Below are positions 1 to 6,319 of a stretch of 7,376 nucleotides of DNA, one piece after another. The notes under the pieces were generated by a model. That model saw nothing but the letters and a program-made list of their open reading frames with translations, was not told the origin of the DNA and ran no database searches. Each line of letters starts with the position of its first letter. The stretch's first letter is position 1. Source of the stretch: Candidatus Poseidoniaceae archaeon (GTDB taxonomy: Archaea > Thermoplasmatota > Poseidoniia > Poseidoniales > Poseidoniaceae). The position numbers and the translations under genes are program-made. The stretch covers positions 1-7,376 of the forward strand of contig DUHU01000222.1 of assembly GCA_013330765.1 (NCBI GenBank). Direction: 5' to 3'.

Positions 1-237
1 GGGGGGGCCGCCTTTGCTGGGGCCAGGTGGGCCGCCGCCCTTCTTGGGACCGGGGGGGCCGCCTTTGCTGGGGCCGGGTGGGCCGCCGCCCTTCTTGGGA
101 CCGGGTGGGCCACCTTTGCTGGGGCCAGGAGGGCCGCCACCCTTCTTGGGACCGGGGGGGCCGCCTTTGCTGGGGCCGGGAGGGCCGCCGCCCTTCTTGG
201 GACCGGGAGGGCCGCTCCGGGAAGGTCCGGGTGGGCT
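1..237 (-). repeat. 51-base in-frame tandem repeat encoding a 17-residue Gly/Pro/Lys unit
   Basis: About 4.6 copies lie within the zinc-ribbon protein gene, and the array continues past the left edge. Each unit encodes [17 protein letters not shown], two half-units that differ mainly as SK versus KK. The conserved block gccgccgcccttcttggg recurs near 31, 82, 133 (one change) and 184, exactly 51 bases apart. The unit nearest the globular domain (residues 396-412) is degenerate (SR and S replace SK and G). The GPPGP pieces resemble collagen, but the Gly-X-Y register is broken by GG and KKG steps, so a true collagen triple helix is not implied. Copies differ mostly at synonymous positions. Confidence 0.93.
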
Positions 238-1422
238 GCTGCGAGACGGAGCTGGTTCGGAAACATCCGCGTCCATCTCGTCCTCTTCTTCGAACACGGC
301 CCCGCAATGAGGGCAAATGCTGTCGCTTTCCGAGACGAGTCCGTCACACACTTCGCAAGCAAACATCTCTTCCTGAGCGCCGCTGACGACATCCACAGCG
401 CCGTCCTTTGAGCGGCGGAGCACCATGTTGACGTCCATTTCGTGACCTTTCAGTGCAATTTCTGTGGCGATCGCATGCTGGAAGGCTTCAGACAAGGCCT
501 CAGGTCCGTCGAGAACACGCCCGTCATCGACATACGTGACCGTCACGGTGACTTCTTTGCCCTCTGTTTCACAGGCGGGAGTTTCCACGGCAACACCGCG
601 TTTTCTCGCAACACGTCGGACGGCCACCTCAGCAAGTCGCTTGAGAAGTGCATCGTCCAAGCCACCAGAATCTTGCGCACCGATGGTGCTCGCCAACACG
701 GCTGCAGCGGGATTTGGAGCGCCTTGACCTTGCAAACCACCCACGTCAGCTCCAAGGGAGGCAAGCACGTCACCTGCCGGTGAATGGTTCATCGACAGCC
801 ATTGGCTTCGTCGTTCGTTCTTCATCGCGCGGTCTTGCTCTGCAATGTGGTTGACCATCGCGTCCGTCGGCGAGGCGGCCGGATTGTGCGCGATGGTGGT
901 GCCACCGGCAACGAATGGATCGGCACGTGGAACGCCAGAACTGCCCACGCCGCTGGCGAGGGACGGGCCCGTGTTGGCGGTCGGCATGTCCGATCGGTTA
1001 AGGGGGCGCACAGGGGCACTCGGGCCTCGGGGCTGCGGTTGGAATCCTTGGTTTGGCATACCTTGTGGTGGCATCCCCTGCTGGGGCATACCTTGTGGAG
1101 GCATCCCCTGCTGGGGCATACCTTGTGGAGGCATCCCCTGCTGGGGCATCTGGCCGTATCCAGGCTGCATCATGCCCTGAGGTGGAAGGCCTTGTTGGGG
1201 CATGCCTTGTGGTGGAACGCTTTGTTGAGGCATGCCTTGAGGCGGAAACCCCTGACCTGGTTGCTGCTGAGGAAAACCGCCCATCGGCGCGCCACCGACG
1301 TTGGAGGAAGCGACGGGAGGCTGGCCTGGCACACCGGTGGAAGCGCCGCCTTGACGAGCGCCGCATTCAGGACAAAACATGGAGTCATCCGGAATGGATT
1401 CCCCGCACGCCGAGCACTGCAT
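1..1422 (-). CDS. Two-zinc-ribbon protein with Gln/Met/Pro and Gly/Pro/Lys repeat tracts (C-terminus beyond window)
   Basis: I do not recognise a named family. The frame is open from ATG 1422 to the window edge (474 residues, no stop), so the C-terminus is missing. Order seen: zinc ribbon 1 with C3, C6, C17, C20 (CxxC-x10-CxxC); a Gln/Gly/Met/Pro tract at about 47-130 built from a ten-residue unit; a Ser/Pro-rich linker to about 185; a more globular part at about 185-350 with a helical stretch (257-275) and a beta-like segment (289-300); zinc ribbon 2 with C356, C359, C370, C373, in the same CxxC-x10-CxxC spacing; an acidic stretch (378-389); then a Gly/Pro/Lys tandem repeat from 396 to the edge. 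No signal peptide or membrane segment is seen, so it is probably cytoplasmic. The start is supported by GAGGT six bases upstream. It lies 102 bases after sucD on the same strand. By inference, the ribbons and basic tail could bind nucleic acid or a protein partner; the function is unknown. Confidence 0.88.
   Translation of the reverse strand, partial: MQCSACGESIPDDSMFCPECGARQGGASTGVPGQPPVASSNVGGAPMGGFPQQQPGQGFPPQGMPQQSVPPQGMPQQGLPPQGMMQPGYGQMPQQGMPPQGMPQQGMPPQGMPQQGMPPQGMPNQGFQPQPRGPSAPVRPLNRSDMPTANTGPSLASGVGSSGVPRADPFVAGGTTIAHNPAASPTDAMVNHIAEQDRAMKNERRSQWLSMNHSPAGDVLASLGADVGGLQGQGAPNPAAAVLASTIGAQDSGGLDDALLKRLAEVAVRRVARKRGVAVETPACETEGKEVTVTVTYVDDGRVLDGPEALSEAFQHAIATEIALKGHEMDVNMVLRRSKDGAVDVVSGAQEEMFACEVCDGLVSESDSICPHCGAVFEEEDEMDADVSEPAPSRSSPPGPSRSGPPGPKKGGGPPGPSKGGPPGPKKGGGPPGPSKGGPPGPKKGGGPPGPSKGGPPGPKKGGGPPGPSKGGPP
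1045..1248 (-). repeat. 30-base in-frame tandem repeat encoding a Met/Pro/Gln/Gly decapeptide
   Basis: The tract encodes repeats of [10 protein letters not shown] in the N-terminal half of the zinc-ribbon protein (residues about 59-126). Three DNA copies at 1057-1086, 1087-1116 and 1117-1146 are nearly identical: the second and third are the same and the first differs by one base. Three more divergent copies, also 30 bases apart, start at 1171, 1201 and 1231. The near identity of the inner three suggests recent slippage or recombination. The composition (Q, G, P, M, almost no charge) suggests an intrinsically disordered, prion-like linker. Confidence 0.92.
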
Positions 1423-1428
1423 GGTGCA

Positions 1429-1433
1429 ACCTC
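1429..1433 (-). promoter_or_regulatory. Shine-Dalgarno site of the zinc-ribbon protein gene
   Basis: GAGGT on the minus strand lies six bases before ATG 1422. It fixes this Met as the start and places the first zinc ribbon right at the N-terminus. The 102-base gap from sucD is long enough for a separate promoter, but no convincing TATA-like element is visible. Confidence 0.65.
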
Positions 1434-1524
1434 ATCTCATGTGCGCCGACTAGCCCCCTAAAGGCTTCCTCCACCGCGTTAACGAAGAGGGCCACATGGA
1501 CTCTCCTTTGTTCAAGGCCGAACG

Positions 1525-2451
1525 TCAGTCACGAAGTCCCGCGTCTTGGAGCGCCTTCAGAAGGACTTGGCCGATTTCTGAAGGATCGTTGGCACAGGCG
1601 ATGCCTGCAGCTCTGAAGGCTTCGAACTTCTCTTCAGCCGTTCCCTTGCCTCCCGAAATGATGGCTCCGGCGTGACCCATGCGCTTCCCGGGGGGAGCGG
1701 TTGAACCCGCGACGAATCCGACGATGGGCTTTGAGACGTGCTCAGCGGCATAGGCTGCTGCTTCCTGCTCAGCATTCCCACCGATTTCGCCGATCATCAC
1801 GATGGCTTCGGTCTGCGGATCGGTTTCGAACGCCGCCAAACAATCGATGAATCCGGTGCCGTTGACGGGATCGCCGCCGATGCCGACGCACGTTGACTGC
1901 CCTTCACCGATGCTCATCGTTTGAGCCACGGCTTCGTAGGTCAATGTTCCAGACTTGGACACAATACCGATGCGGCCCTTGGCATGGATGTGGCCTGGCA
2001 TGATGCCAATTTTGGCACCTCCTTGCTCGCCGGGCGTGATGATGCCGGGGCAATTGGGACCAATGAGGCGGATGCCGGGGCGTTGTTCGACGTAGGCTGC
2101 CGCCTTGACCATGTCCAGAATGGGGATGCCTTCGGTGATGCACACGATCACACCTTCACCCTTGATGGCGTCAAAGGCCTCTGCAGCCTCCATGATGGCC
2201 TCGCCGGCAAAGGGAGGAGGGACGTAGATGACCGTGGCGTCGGCATCGGTGGCCGTCACCGCATCACGAACGGAATTCCAGACCGGGAAATCCTTGCCTT
2301 GCAGTTCCACGGTTTGGCCGCCTTTTCCGGGCGTGCACCCACCAACGATGGCGGTGCCGTACTCGACCATCTTGTCCGCATGGAACCGGCCCTGTCGACC
2401 GGTGATGCCCTGCACGATGACCTTCGCGTGTTCTGGAATCCAAATCGCCAT
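1525..2451 (-). CDS. sucD: Succinyl-CoA synthetase (succinate-CoA ligase), alpha subunit
   Basis: This subunit binds CoA and carries the phosphorylated histidine in the reversible reaction succinyl-CoA + NDP + Pi to succinate + CoA + NTP, in the cytoplasmic TCA cycle. The protein is 308 residues, close to the usual alpha-subunit length. Visible motifs are the N-terminal Rossmann-type CoA-binding loop GITGRQG (15-21), GPNCPG (131-136), GGDPVNGT (192-199) and the active-site loop GHAGAI, with the catalytic histidine at H260. All the expected key residues are present. The ATG shares one base with the sucC stop (TGATG), so the two subunits are almost certainly co-transcribed and translationally coupled. 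No truncation or frameshift is seen. Whether ADP or GDP is preferred cannot be read from this subunit. Confidence 0.98.
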   Translation of the reverse strand: MAIWIPEHAKVIVQGITGRQGRFHADKMVEYGTAIVGGCTPGKGGQTVELQGKDFPVWNSVRDAVTATDADATVIYVPPPFAGEAIMEAAEAFDAIKGEGVIVCITEGIPILDMVKAAAYVEQRPGIRLIGPNCPGIITPGEQGGAKIGIMPGHIHAKGRIGIVSKSGTLTYEAVAQTMSIGEGQSTCVGIGGDPVNGTGFIDCLAAFETDPQTEAIVMIGEIGGNAEQEAAAYAAEHVSKPIVGFVAGSTAPPGKRMGHAGAIISGGKGTAEEKFEAFRAAGIACANDPSEIGQVLLKALQDAGLRD

Positions 2452-3665
2452 CAGGCCTCACCTCCGCCGATGAGGGCGACAATGCGTTCGGCGCCGTCCG
2501 CCAAATCGTCCGCAGGGTGAATGTTGAGGGTTGAAGCAGCAAGAATGGCTTTGCCTTCGTCCACGTTCGTGCCCGCAAGACGGACCACGAGTGGCACGTC
2601 CAATCCAAGGTTCTCGACCGCACCGATGACGCCGCGAGCGATGATGTCACAACGCATGATGCCGCCAAAGATGTTCACAAGAATGCCCTTGACGTTGGGA
2701 TCTTCAAGGATGATGCTGAAGGCCGTGGTGACCTGTTCTTCGTTGGCACCCCCGCCGACGTCGAGGAAATTTGCAGGCTCTCCGCCCTTGAGCTTGATGA
2801 CGTCCATGGTGGCCATGGCAAGTCCAGCACCGTTGACGAGGCACCCGATGTTGCCGTCCAATTTGACGTAGGACAATCCCGCTTCTGCAGCCCGGATTTC
2901 GGTCTCTTCTTCTTCAGAAAGGTCGCGAACCTCGTCCCAAGCCGCTGCATGTCGGAAATGCGCGTTCTCGTCAAAGCTGACCTTGGCGTCCAACGCCACA
3001 ATCGCATCGTCCTCGGTTCGAACGAGCGGGTTGATTTCCATCATGGCGCAGTCGTTCTCAACGAAACAAGTGTACAGCGCACCAAGGGTGCGACGGAAGG
3101 CCTTCGCTGCCGCACCGGAGAGGCCGAGGGCATCGGCGAGGTCACGCGATTGAAATCCGAGCAAGCCTGCACTTGGATCAACGTGGATCTTGTGGATGAG
3201 TTCTGGCGTGGCTTCCGCCACTTCCTCGATGTCCATGCCGCCCTCTGTGGAAGCCATGACCAACACGGACTTGGCCTCACGGTCGACGAGAAGAGCCAGG
3301 TAGTACTCGTGTTCGATGGCGCAACCGGATTCGACGTAGAGGTTGCGAACGAGCTTCCCCTCTTCTCCGGTTTGAATGGTGACCAACACGTTGCCGAGGA
3401 TGTTTGCAGCGTAGGTGCCCACCTCTTCTCGTGAGAAAGCGATTTTGACCCCTCCTTCCATGACAAGGTCACCCGTTTCCGGGGCATACAGGTTGCCTTT
3501 ACCACGGCCGCCTGCGTGAATCTGGCTCTTGACGGCGACCACCTTTGAACCGAGGTGATCGTAGGCAGCAAGGGCATCCTCTGCGGTCGTGCAGTGCACG
3601 CCCTCCAACACAGGTACGCCGTAGCGCTTGAACATGGCTTTTCCTTGGTATTCGTGGATGTTCAT
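2451..3665 (-). CDS. sucC: Succinyl-CoA synthetase (succinate-CoA ligase), beta subunit
   Basis: This is the nucleotide- and succinate-binding subunit, partner of SucD in the TCA cycle. At 404 residues it is slightly longer than the E. coli type (388). It opens with [19 protein letters not shown], typical of the family. The ATP-grasp domain includes [12 protein letters not shown] (46-57), a basic/glycine loop for nucleotide binding, then [12 protein letters not shown] (139-150) and the metal-binding region MEINPLV (209-215). The C-terminal flavodoxin-like subunit-interface domain has [11 protein letters not shown] (278-288), [14 protein letters not shown] (294-307), [10 protein letters not shown] (331-340) and VVRLAGTN (360-367). 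All motifs look intact. The chosen ATG has GGGAG four bases upstream (3670-3674) and gives the standard N-terminus. It is the first gene of the sucC-sucD unit. Confidence 0.98.
   Translation of the reverse strand: MNIHEYQGKAMFKRYGVPVLEGVHCTTAEDALAAYDHLGSKVVAVKSQIHAGGRGKGNLYAPETGDLVMEGGVKIAFSREEVGTYAANILGNVLVTIQTGEEGKLVRNLYVESGCAIEHEYYLALLVDREAKSVLVMASTEGGMDIEEVAEATPELIHKIHVDPSAGLLGFQSRDLADALGLSGAAAKAFRRTLGALYTCFVENDCAMMEINPLVRTEDDAIVALDAKVSFDENAHFRHAAAWDEVRDLSEEEETEIRAAEAGLSYVKLDGNIGCLVNGAGLAMATMDVIKLKGGEPANFLDVGGGANEEQVTTAFSIILEDPNVKGILVNIFGGIMRCDIIARGVIGAVENLGLDVPLVVRLAGTNVDEGKAILAASTLNIHPADDLADGAERIVALIGGGEA
2458..2465 (-). promoter_or_regulatory. Strong Shine-Dalgarno site for sucD inside the end of sucC
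   Basis: GGAGGTGA lies in the last codons of sucC (encoding Gly-Gly-Glu), six bases before the sucD ATG. It is close to an ideal anti-SD complement, so the C-terminal residues of sucC appear shaped by the need to start sucD. It supports coupled, balanced production of the two subunits. Confidence 0.8.
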
Positions 3666-3765
3666 GAGACTCCCAAACCTCGGTCAAGGTGGGCCGTCCT
3701 TCAACACTCCGCATGGGCATTCCATCGGTGGAGAAGCGTTTCAAGGTGAACGCCTTCGGGCAAGT
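3666..3765. promoter_or_regulatory. Divergent intergenic region between sucC and the nucleotidyltransferase gene
   Basis: About 100 bases separate the sucC start (leftward) from the probable GTG start of the nucleotidyltransferase (rightward), so promoters for both units should lie here. GGGAG at 3670-3674 is the likely sucC ribosome site. No clear A/T-rich TATA/BRE element stands out on either strand, so promoter positions are not assigned. The nucleotidyltransferase frame stays open through this gap, which leaves its start uncertain. Confidence 0.4.
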
Positions 3766-4761
3766 GTGCAAGCGGTGGTCTTGGCAGGAGGGGTCGGCTC
3801 ACGCCTTCGCCCGTGGACGGACAGCGTCCCCAAGCCACTGCTGCCGATGTTGGACAGGACCCTTCTCGAGCAGGTGGTCTGGGGCATGCCGGAAGGCGTG
3901 GTCGACGAAATCGTCGTGGCCGGAGGCTACCGTGTCGATCAGATCACCGAACACTTCGCCGCCAAGGTGGAAGGCATCGACGTGACCATTGTCGAAGAAA
4001 CCGAGCCGTTGGGGACGGGCGGAGCGTTGGCGAACTGCAAGGACGTGGTCTCCGGACGCTTTGCATGCTTCAACGGCGACGTCATCTCGTCGCTCAGGAT
4101 ACAGGACGTGCTAAGCCTGCATGAGAAGAACGGCGGCGTGGGAACCTTGGCCTTGTGGGAAGTGGAAGACCCGACGCGCTTCGGCATCGTCGGCCTCGAT
4201 GCGTCTCAACGCGTGATTCAATTCAAGGAGAAACCGAAACCTGAGGAGGTCTTTTCCAACCTGATCAACGCAGGTTCGTACGTTTTGGAAGAGGACGTCT
4301 TTGACGTCATGCCTGCAGGCCGCCATTCGTTGGAGCGTGACGTGTTTCCGCGCCTTGCCGAACGTGGTGAACTGAACGGCCTCCCTTTCGAGGGTTACTT
4401 CATCGATGCAGGAACGCCCTCGTCCTGGAGCGACGGCGTGGAAGCCTGCATTGCCCATGACCGGTTCTATAGCGGCGCGGTCGTGGACGGATCTTGGTGT
4501 GCGGACGGCGTGGCACCCACAGGAGTTCGCCATGGAGGATCGATGTTCGGCCGTGGAGTTGCAGCCCAGGGCACCACGATTCAGCGCTCGACCCTCTTGG
4601 ACGGCGTCCACGTTGGGGCTGGAAGCAACCTCAACGGCGTCCTCGCTGGAGCAGGTTCCGTCATCGGCACCGGCTGTGACCTTCGCAACGTGGTCCTTGG
4701 CCCCGGTGCCATCGTCGAAGACGGCGAGCGCCTGGTCGACGAGCGACGCTCGGCGCCCTGA
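3766..4761 (+). CDS. Sugar-1-phosphate nucleotidyltransferase with C-terminal left-handed beta-helix-like tail
   Basis: It likely makes an NDP-sugar and pyrophosphate from NTP and a hexose-1-phosphate (mannose-1-P guanylyltransferase / glucose-1-P thymidylyl- or uridylyltransferase family) for glycan or glycolipid synthesis. With the GTG start it has 331 residues. The signature loop GGVGSRLRPWT...PKPLLP lies at 8-27. LGTGGAL is at 82-88, the metal-site aspartate is D105 in FNGD, the EKP motif is at 155-157, NAGSY at 168-172, and IDAGTP (213-218) carries the second metal aspartate, D214. Residues about 237-318 show spaced Gly/Val hexapeptide-like turns, a beta-helix common in longer members. 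I chose GTG 3766 because the conserved core begins there; in-frame ATGs at 3628, 3634, 3658 and 3664 fall in or on the sucC start and add about 34-46 unconserved residues. No good Shine-Dalgarno site sits before the GTG. Sugar and nucleotide specificity cannot be read from the sequence. tpiA follows after 38 bases. Confidence 0.9.
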   Translation: MQAVVLAGGVGSRLRPWTDSVPKPLLPMLDRTLLEQVVWGMPEGVVDEIVVAGGYRVDQITEHFAAKVEGIDVTIVEETEPLGTGGALANCKDVVSGRFACFNGDVISSLRIQDVLSLHEKNGGVGTLALWEVEDPTRFGIVGLDASQRVIQFKEKPKPEEVFSNLINAGSYVLEEDVFDVMPAGRHSLERDVFPRLAERGELNGLPFEGYFIDAGTPSSWSDGVEACIAHDRFYSGAVVDGSWCADGVAPTGVRHGGSMFGRGVAAQGTTIQRSTLLDGVHVGAGSNLNGVLAGAGSVIGTGCDLRNVVLGPGAIVEDGERLVDERRSAP

Positions 4762-4791
4762 GGACGAAGCGCCTAAGCCCCCCGCCCGGAT

Positions 4792-4797
4792 GGGAGG
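4792..4797 (+). promoter_or_regulatory. Shine-Dalgarno-like site close to the tpiA start
   Basis: GGGAGG lies only two bases before ATG 4800, closer than usual. The next candidate start, GTG 4821, would remove the first beta strand before the NCKTY motif, so ATG 4800 is kept. The nearby ATG at 4790 is out of frame. Confidence 0.45.
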
Positions 4798-4799
4798 CC

Positions 4800-5474
4800 A
4801 TGAGCGAACCGCTGGTCGTCGTGAATTGCAAAACCTACGCCGCCGCCTCCGGGCTGGCTTCGAACGACTTGATGGCGGCGCTCGCCTCCGTCGACAGCGA
4901 CGGCGTGCGGTTGGTGTTGGCCGTCTCTGCCTTTGACCTGCACGCGCTTGCAAGCGCGCACCCACACCTCGAATTCTGGTCCCAGCACCTCGACCCGGTC
5001 GGCCAAGGCTCCTTCACGGGATGGCTTGAACCCGAGACGGCCATGGAACGAGGCGCCACTGGGACGCTGATCAACCACGCCGAGCACAAGGTCGAGATGG
5101 ACCACGTGAAACGCTTGCTGCACCAACTCGACGGACGCATCAACGTCTGTGCGTGCGCGGCCGATGAGGCAGAAGCAAGATCGTTGGCGGCCCTCGCCCC
5201 CACCATGATCGCCGTTGAACCGCCCGAGTTGATCGGCGGTGACGTGTCCGTGACCAGCGCCGACCCCGGCATTGTGCGCGACACGGTGGCCTTGGTCAAA
5301 GGCATCGACGCGGGCATCATGGTCCTGTGTGGAGCCGGTGTAAAGACCGGTGAGGACGTGAGCGCTGCCCTCCGCCTTGGCGCAGAAGGCGTGTTGCTCG
5401 CAAGCGGCGTCACGAAAGCGACCGACCCAGCCGCGGTGCTTCAGGACTTGGTGGACGGCGCTCGGCGCGCTTGA
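4800..5474 (+). CDS. tpiA: Triosephosphate isomerase, archaeal short type
   Basis: It interconverts dihydroxyacetone phosphate and glyceraldehyde-3-phosphate in cytoplasmic glycolysis/gluconeogenesis. The protein has 224 residues, matching the short archaeal form rather than the roughly 250-residue bacterial/eukaryotic enzyme. NCKTY near the N-terminus supplies N9 and K11. The electrophilic histidine is H93 in INHAE and the catalytic base is E140 in AVEPPELIGG, a typical archaeal version of this motif. The phosphate-gripping end shows CGAGVKTGEDV (177-187) and GVLLASGVTKATDP (197-210). All catalytic residues are intact. It follows the nucleotidyltransferase by 38 bases on the same strand, so the two are probably co-transcribed. 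Its last 34 bases overlap the end of the convergent gene at 5441-6280. This is the best lineage marker in the window. Confidence 0.97.
   Translation: MSEPLVVVNCKTYAAASGLASNDLMAALASVDSDGVRLVLAVSAFDLHALASAHPHLEFWSQHLDPVGQGSFTGWLEPETAMERGATGTLINHAEHKVEMDHVKRLLHQLDGRINVCACAADEAEARSLAALAPTMIAVEPPELIGGDVSVTSADPGIVRDTVALVKGIDAGIMVLCGAGVKTGEDVSAALRLGAEGVLLASGVTKATDPAAVLQDLVDGARRA
5441..5474. other. Convergent coding overlap of tpiA and the Cas4-like gene
   Basis: The last 11 codons of tpiA and the last 11 codons of the minus-strand gene share these 34 bases, tail to tail. There is no room for an intergenic terminator, and no T-rich archaeal-type terminator or hairpin is evident here, so the 3' ends of the two transcripts probably overlap. 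Confidence 0.85.
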
Positions 5475-6280
5475 ATCGCCCCCTTGAGCGCCTGCGGTGC
5501 TGGGCACGCTTCTGCAAAGGGGCATCTTCGGCAATGCACTGCAGAATCCACGAGCGGCAAAGAAGCAAGCCCATGACGTTGCCATCGGCGTCGGACGGAC
5601 GCCATCGCCCTTCGGTCGTGGTCCAACAGGGCCTCTGCGGCGTCGGCAAGGTGGGGGGTGACCAACACCATCCGATGAATCCACGACGAACCCACCCAAC
5701 GCATCACGGTCACCGTGCGCTCGAACGGTTCTGTCCAAACAAGCGTGGCCCATCGTAGGCTGATGGCGGCTTCAAGATCGTCCACAGCCCCTCGGTGCTG
5801 TCCATGTCGAAGAAGCACGACCCGCGGGGTTCGAGACCCGACCACCAGGGACGGTGCCGCCCAGAGCAAGCCGGCGGCCTCCTCAACGGAATGAAGGGGA
5901 GAAGGAAGGTGGCAGCGCCCACCTTCCGGCAGGTGATGAAGGAACCAGGGGTGCCGAAGGAGCGTCGCGATGCGTCGTACTTCGAGCCGCGCCTCTTTGC
6001 GACGGCCAACAGGACCCAAATCCAAGGATGTTCCTGCTTCCTCCATGCGCCGCTCCAACACCACGCGGTGCAGCCTTGGCGACCACGCATGACCCTCTGA
6101 ACGATCCTCAAAGAGGTCCTTGCGCGCACCGTCGAGGAGACGCTTGAGGCGCAGCCGCGGCCCAACCTCGATTCCGGACCCCCTGAGCCCAGGGCCTCCT
6201 GGGTACGTCAACACAAACCTCCGAGCGCAGGTCTCAAGCAACCAACGGCGGCTACGGCTCCATCCAATGCCTTGGGTCAT
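5441..6280 (-). CDS. PD-(D/E)XK/Cas4/AddB-like Fe-S protein, apparently without nuclease residues
   Basis: The protein has 279 residues and no family name I can give with certainty. The N-terminus, WSRSRRWLLETCARRF (7-22), matches the start of RecB/Cas4-type PD-(D/E)XK domains (Ser-x-Ser, then Cys-x-Arg-Arg-Phe). The C-terminus has CRRCPFAEAC (C250, C253, C259). With C18 this makes the C...C-x2-C-x5-C pattern that holds a [4Fe-4S] cluster in Cas4 and AddB. Between them, the region expected to give G-x-x-D and E-x-K reads GLLWAAPSLVV (137-147) and RVVLLRHG (153-160), so the acidic and lysine residues seem to be absent. The later helix-strand-strand-helix order (165-230) also fits the fold. The start is firm: an in-frame TAA lies just upstream at 6299-6301. 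It lies 39 bases after the membrane-protein gene, suggesting an operon. No cas genes or CRISPR are present. It is probably a structural or DNA-binding relative; this is inference. Confidence 0.72.
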   Translation of the reverse strand: MTQGIGWSRSRRWLLETCARRFVLTYPGGPGLRGSGIEVGPRLRLKRLLDGARKDLFEDRSEGHAWSPRLHRVVLERRMEEAGTSLDLGPVGRRKEARLEVRRIATLLRHPWFLHHLPEGGRCHLPSPLHSVEEAAGLLWAAPSLVVGSRTPRVVLLRHGQHRGAVDDLEAAISLRWATLVWTEPFERTVTVMRWVGSSWIHRMVLVTPHLADAAEALLDHDRRAMASVRRRWQRHGLASLPLVDSAVHCRRCPFAEACPAPQALKGAIQARRAPSTKS

Positions 6281-6319
6281 GCCCCGTGGACCTGCCGTTT
6301 ACCGGCTTCAAGGTCGTGT

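Noticed and set aside
1..310. Plus-strand open frames encoding Gly/Pro- or Arg/Trp-rich repeats, opposite the zinc-ribbon gene
   Set aside because: They are antisense readings of the 51-base repeat. The minus-strand frame has two intact zinc ribbons, a ribosome site and 474 open codons.
1..1248. CRISPR-like regular repeats (51- and 30-base periods)
   Set aside because: The repeats are contiguous without unique spacers, are in multiples of three, and encode a continuous reading frame.
1455..1470. TATA-like element (CTTTAG on the minus strand) before the zinc-ribbon gene
   Set aside because: It is GC-flanked and a poor match to the archaeal TATA consensus, so it is not annotated as a promoter.
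784..1616. Plus-strand frames of 187-225 codons
   Set aside because: They are antisense to the 30-base repeat and zinc ribbon 1; their His/Trp/Arg-rich or repetitive products show no domain, and they run across the gene start and into sucD.
1921..2520. 199-codon plus-strand frame opposite sucD
   Set aside because: It is fully antisense to the intact sucD with its catalytic H260, and shows no recognisable motif.
3628..3765. N-terminal extension of the nucleotidyltransferase from ATG 3628
   Set aside because: It would overlap the 5' end of sucC, adds a stretch with no family similarity ahead of the VQAVVLAGG core, and would leave no promoter space.
4111..4965. 284-codon minus-strand frame opposite the nucleotidyltransferase and tpiA
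   Set aside because: It is Arg-rich, spans two real plus-strand genes and their gap, and shows no domain; long antisense frames are common in GC-rich DNA.
4773..5753. 326-codon minus-strand frame opposite tpiA
   Set aside because: It covers tpiA and part of the Cas4-like gene in another frame; both of those have family motifs, and this frame has none.
5441..6280. Calling this gene cas4
   Set aside because: Only the cysteine pattern and the domain ends match. The catalytic residues appear to be missing and no cas1, cas2 or CRISPR array lies nearby, so no symbol is given.
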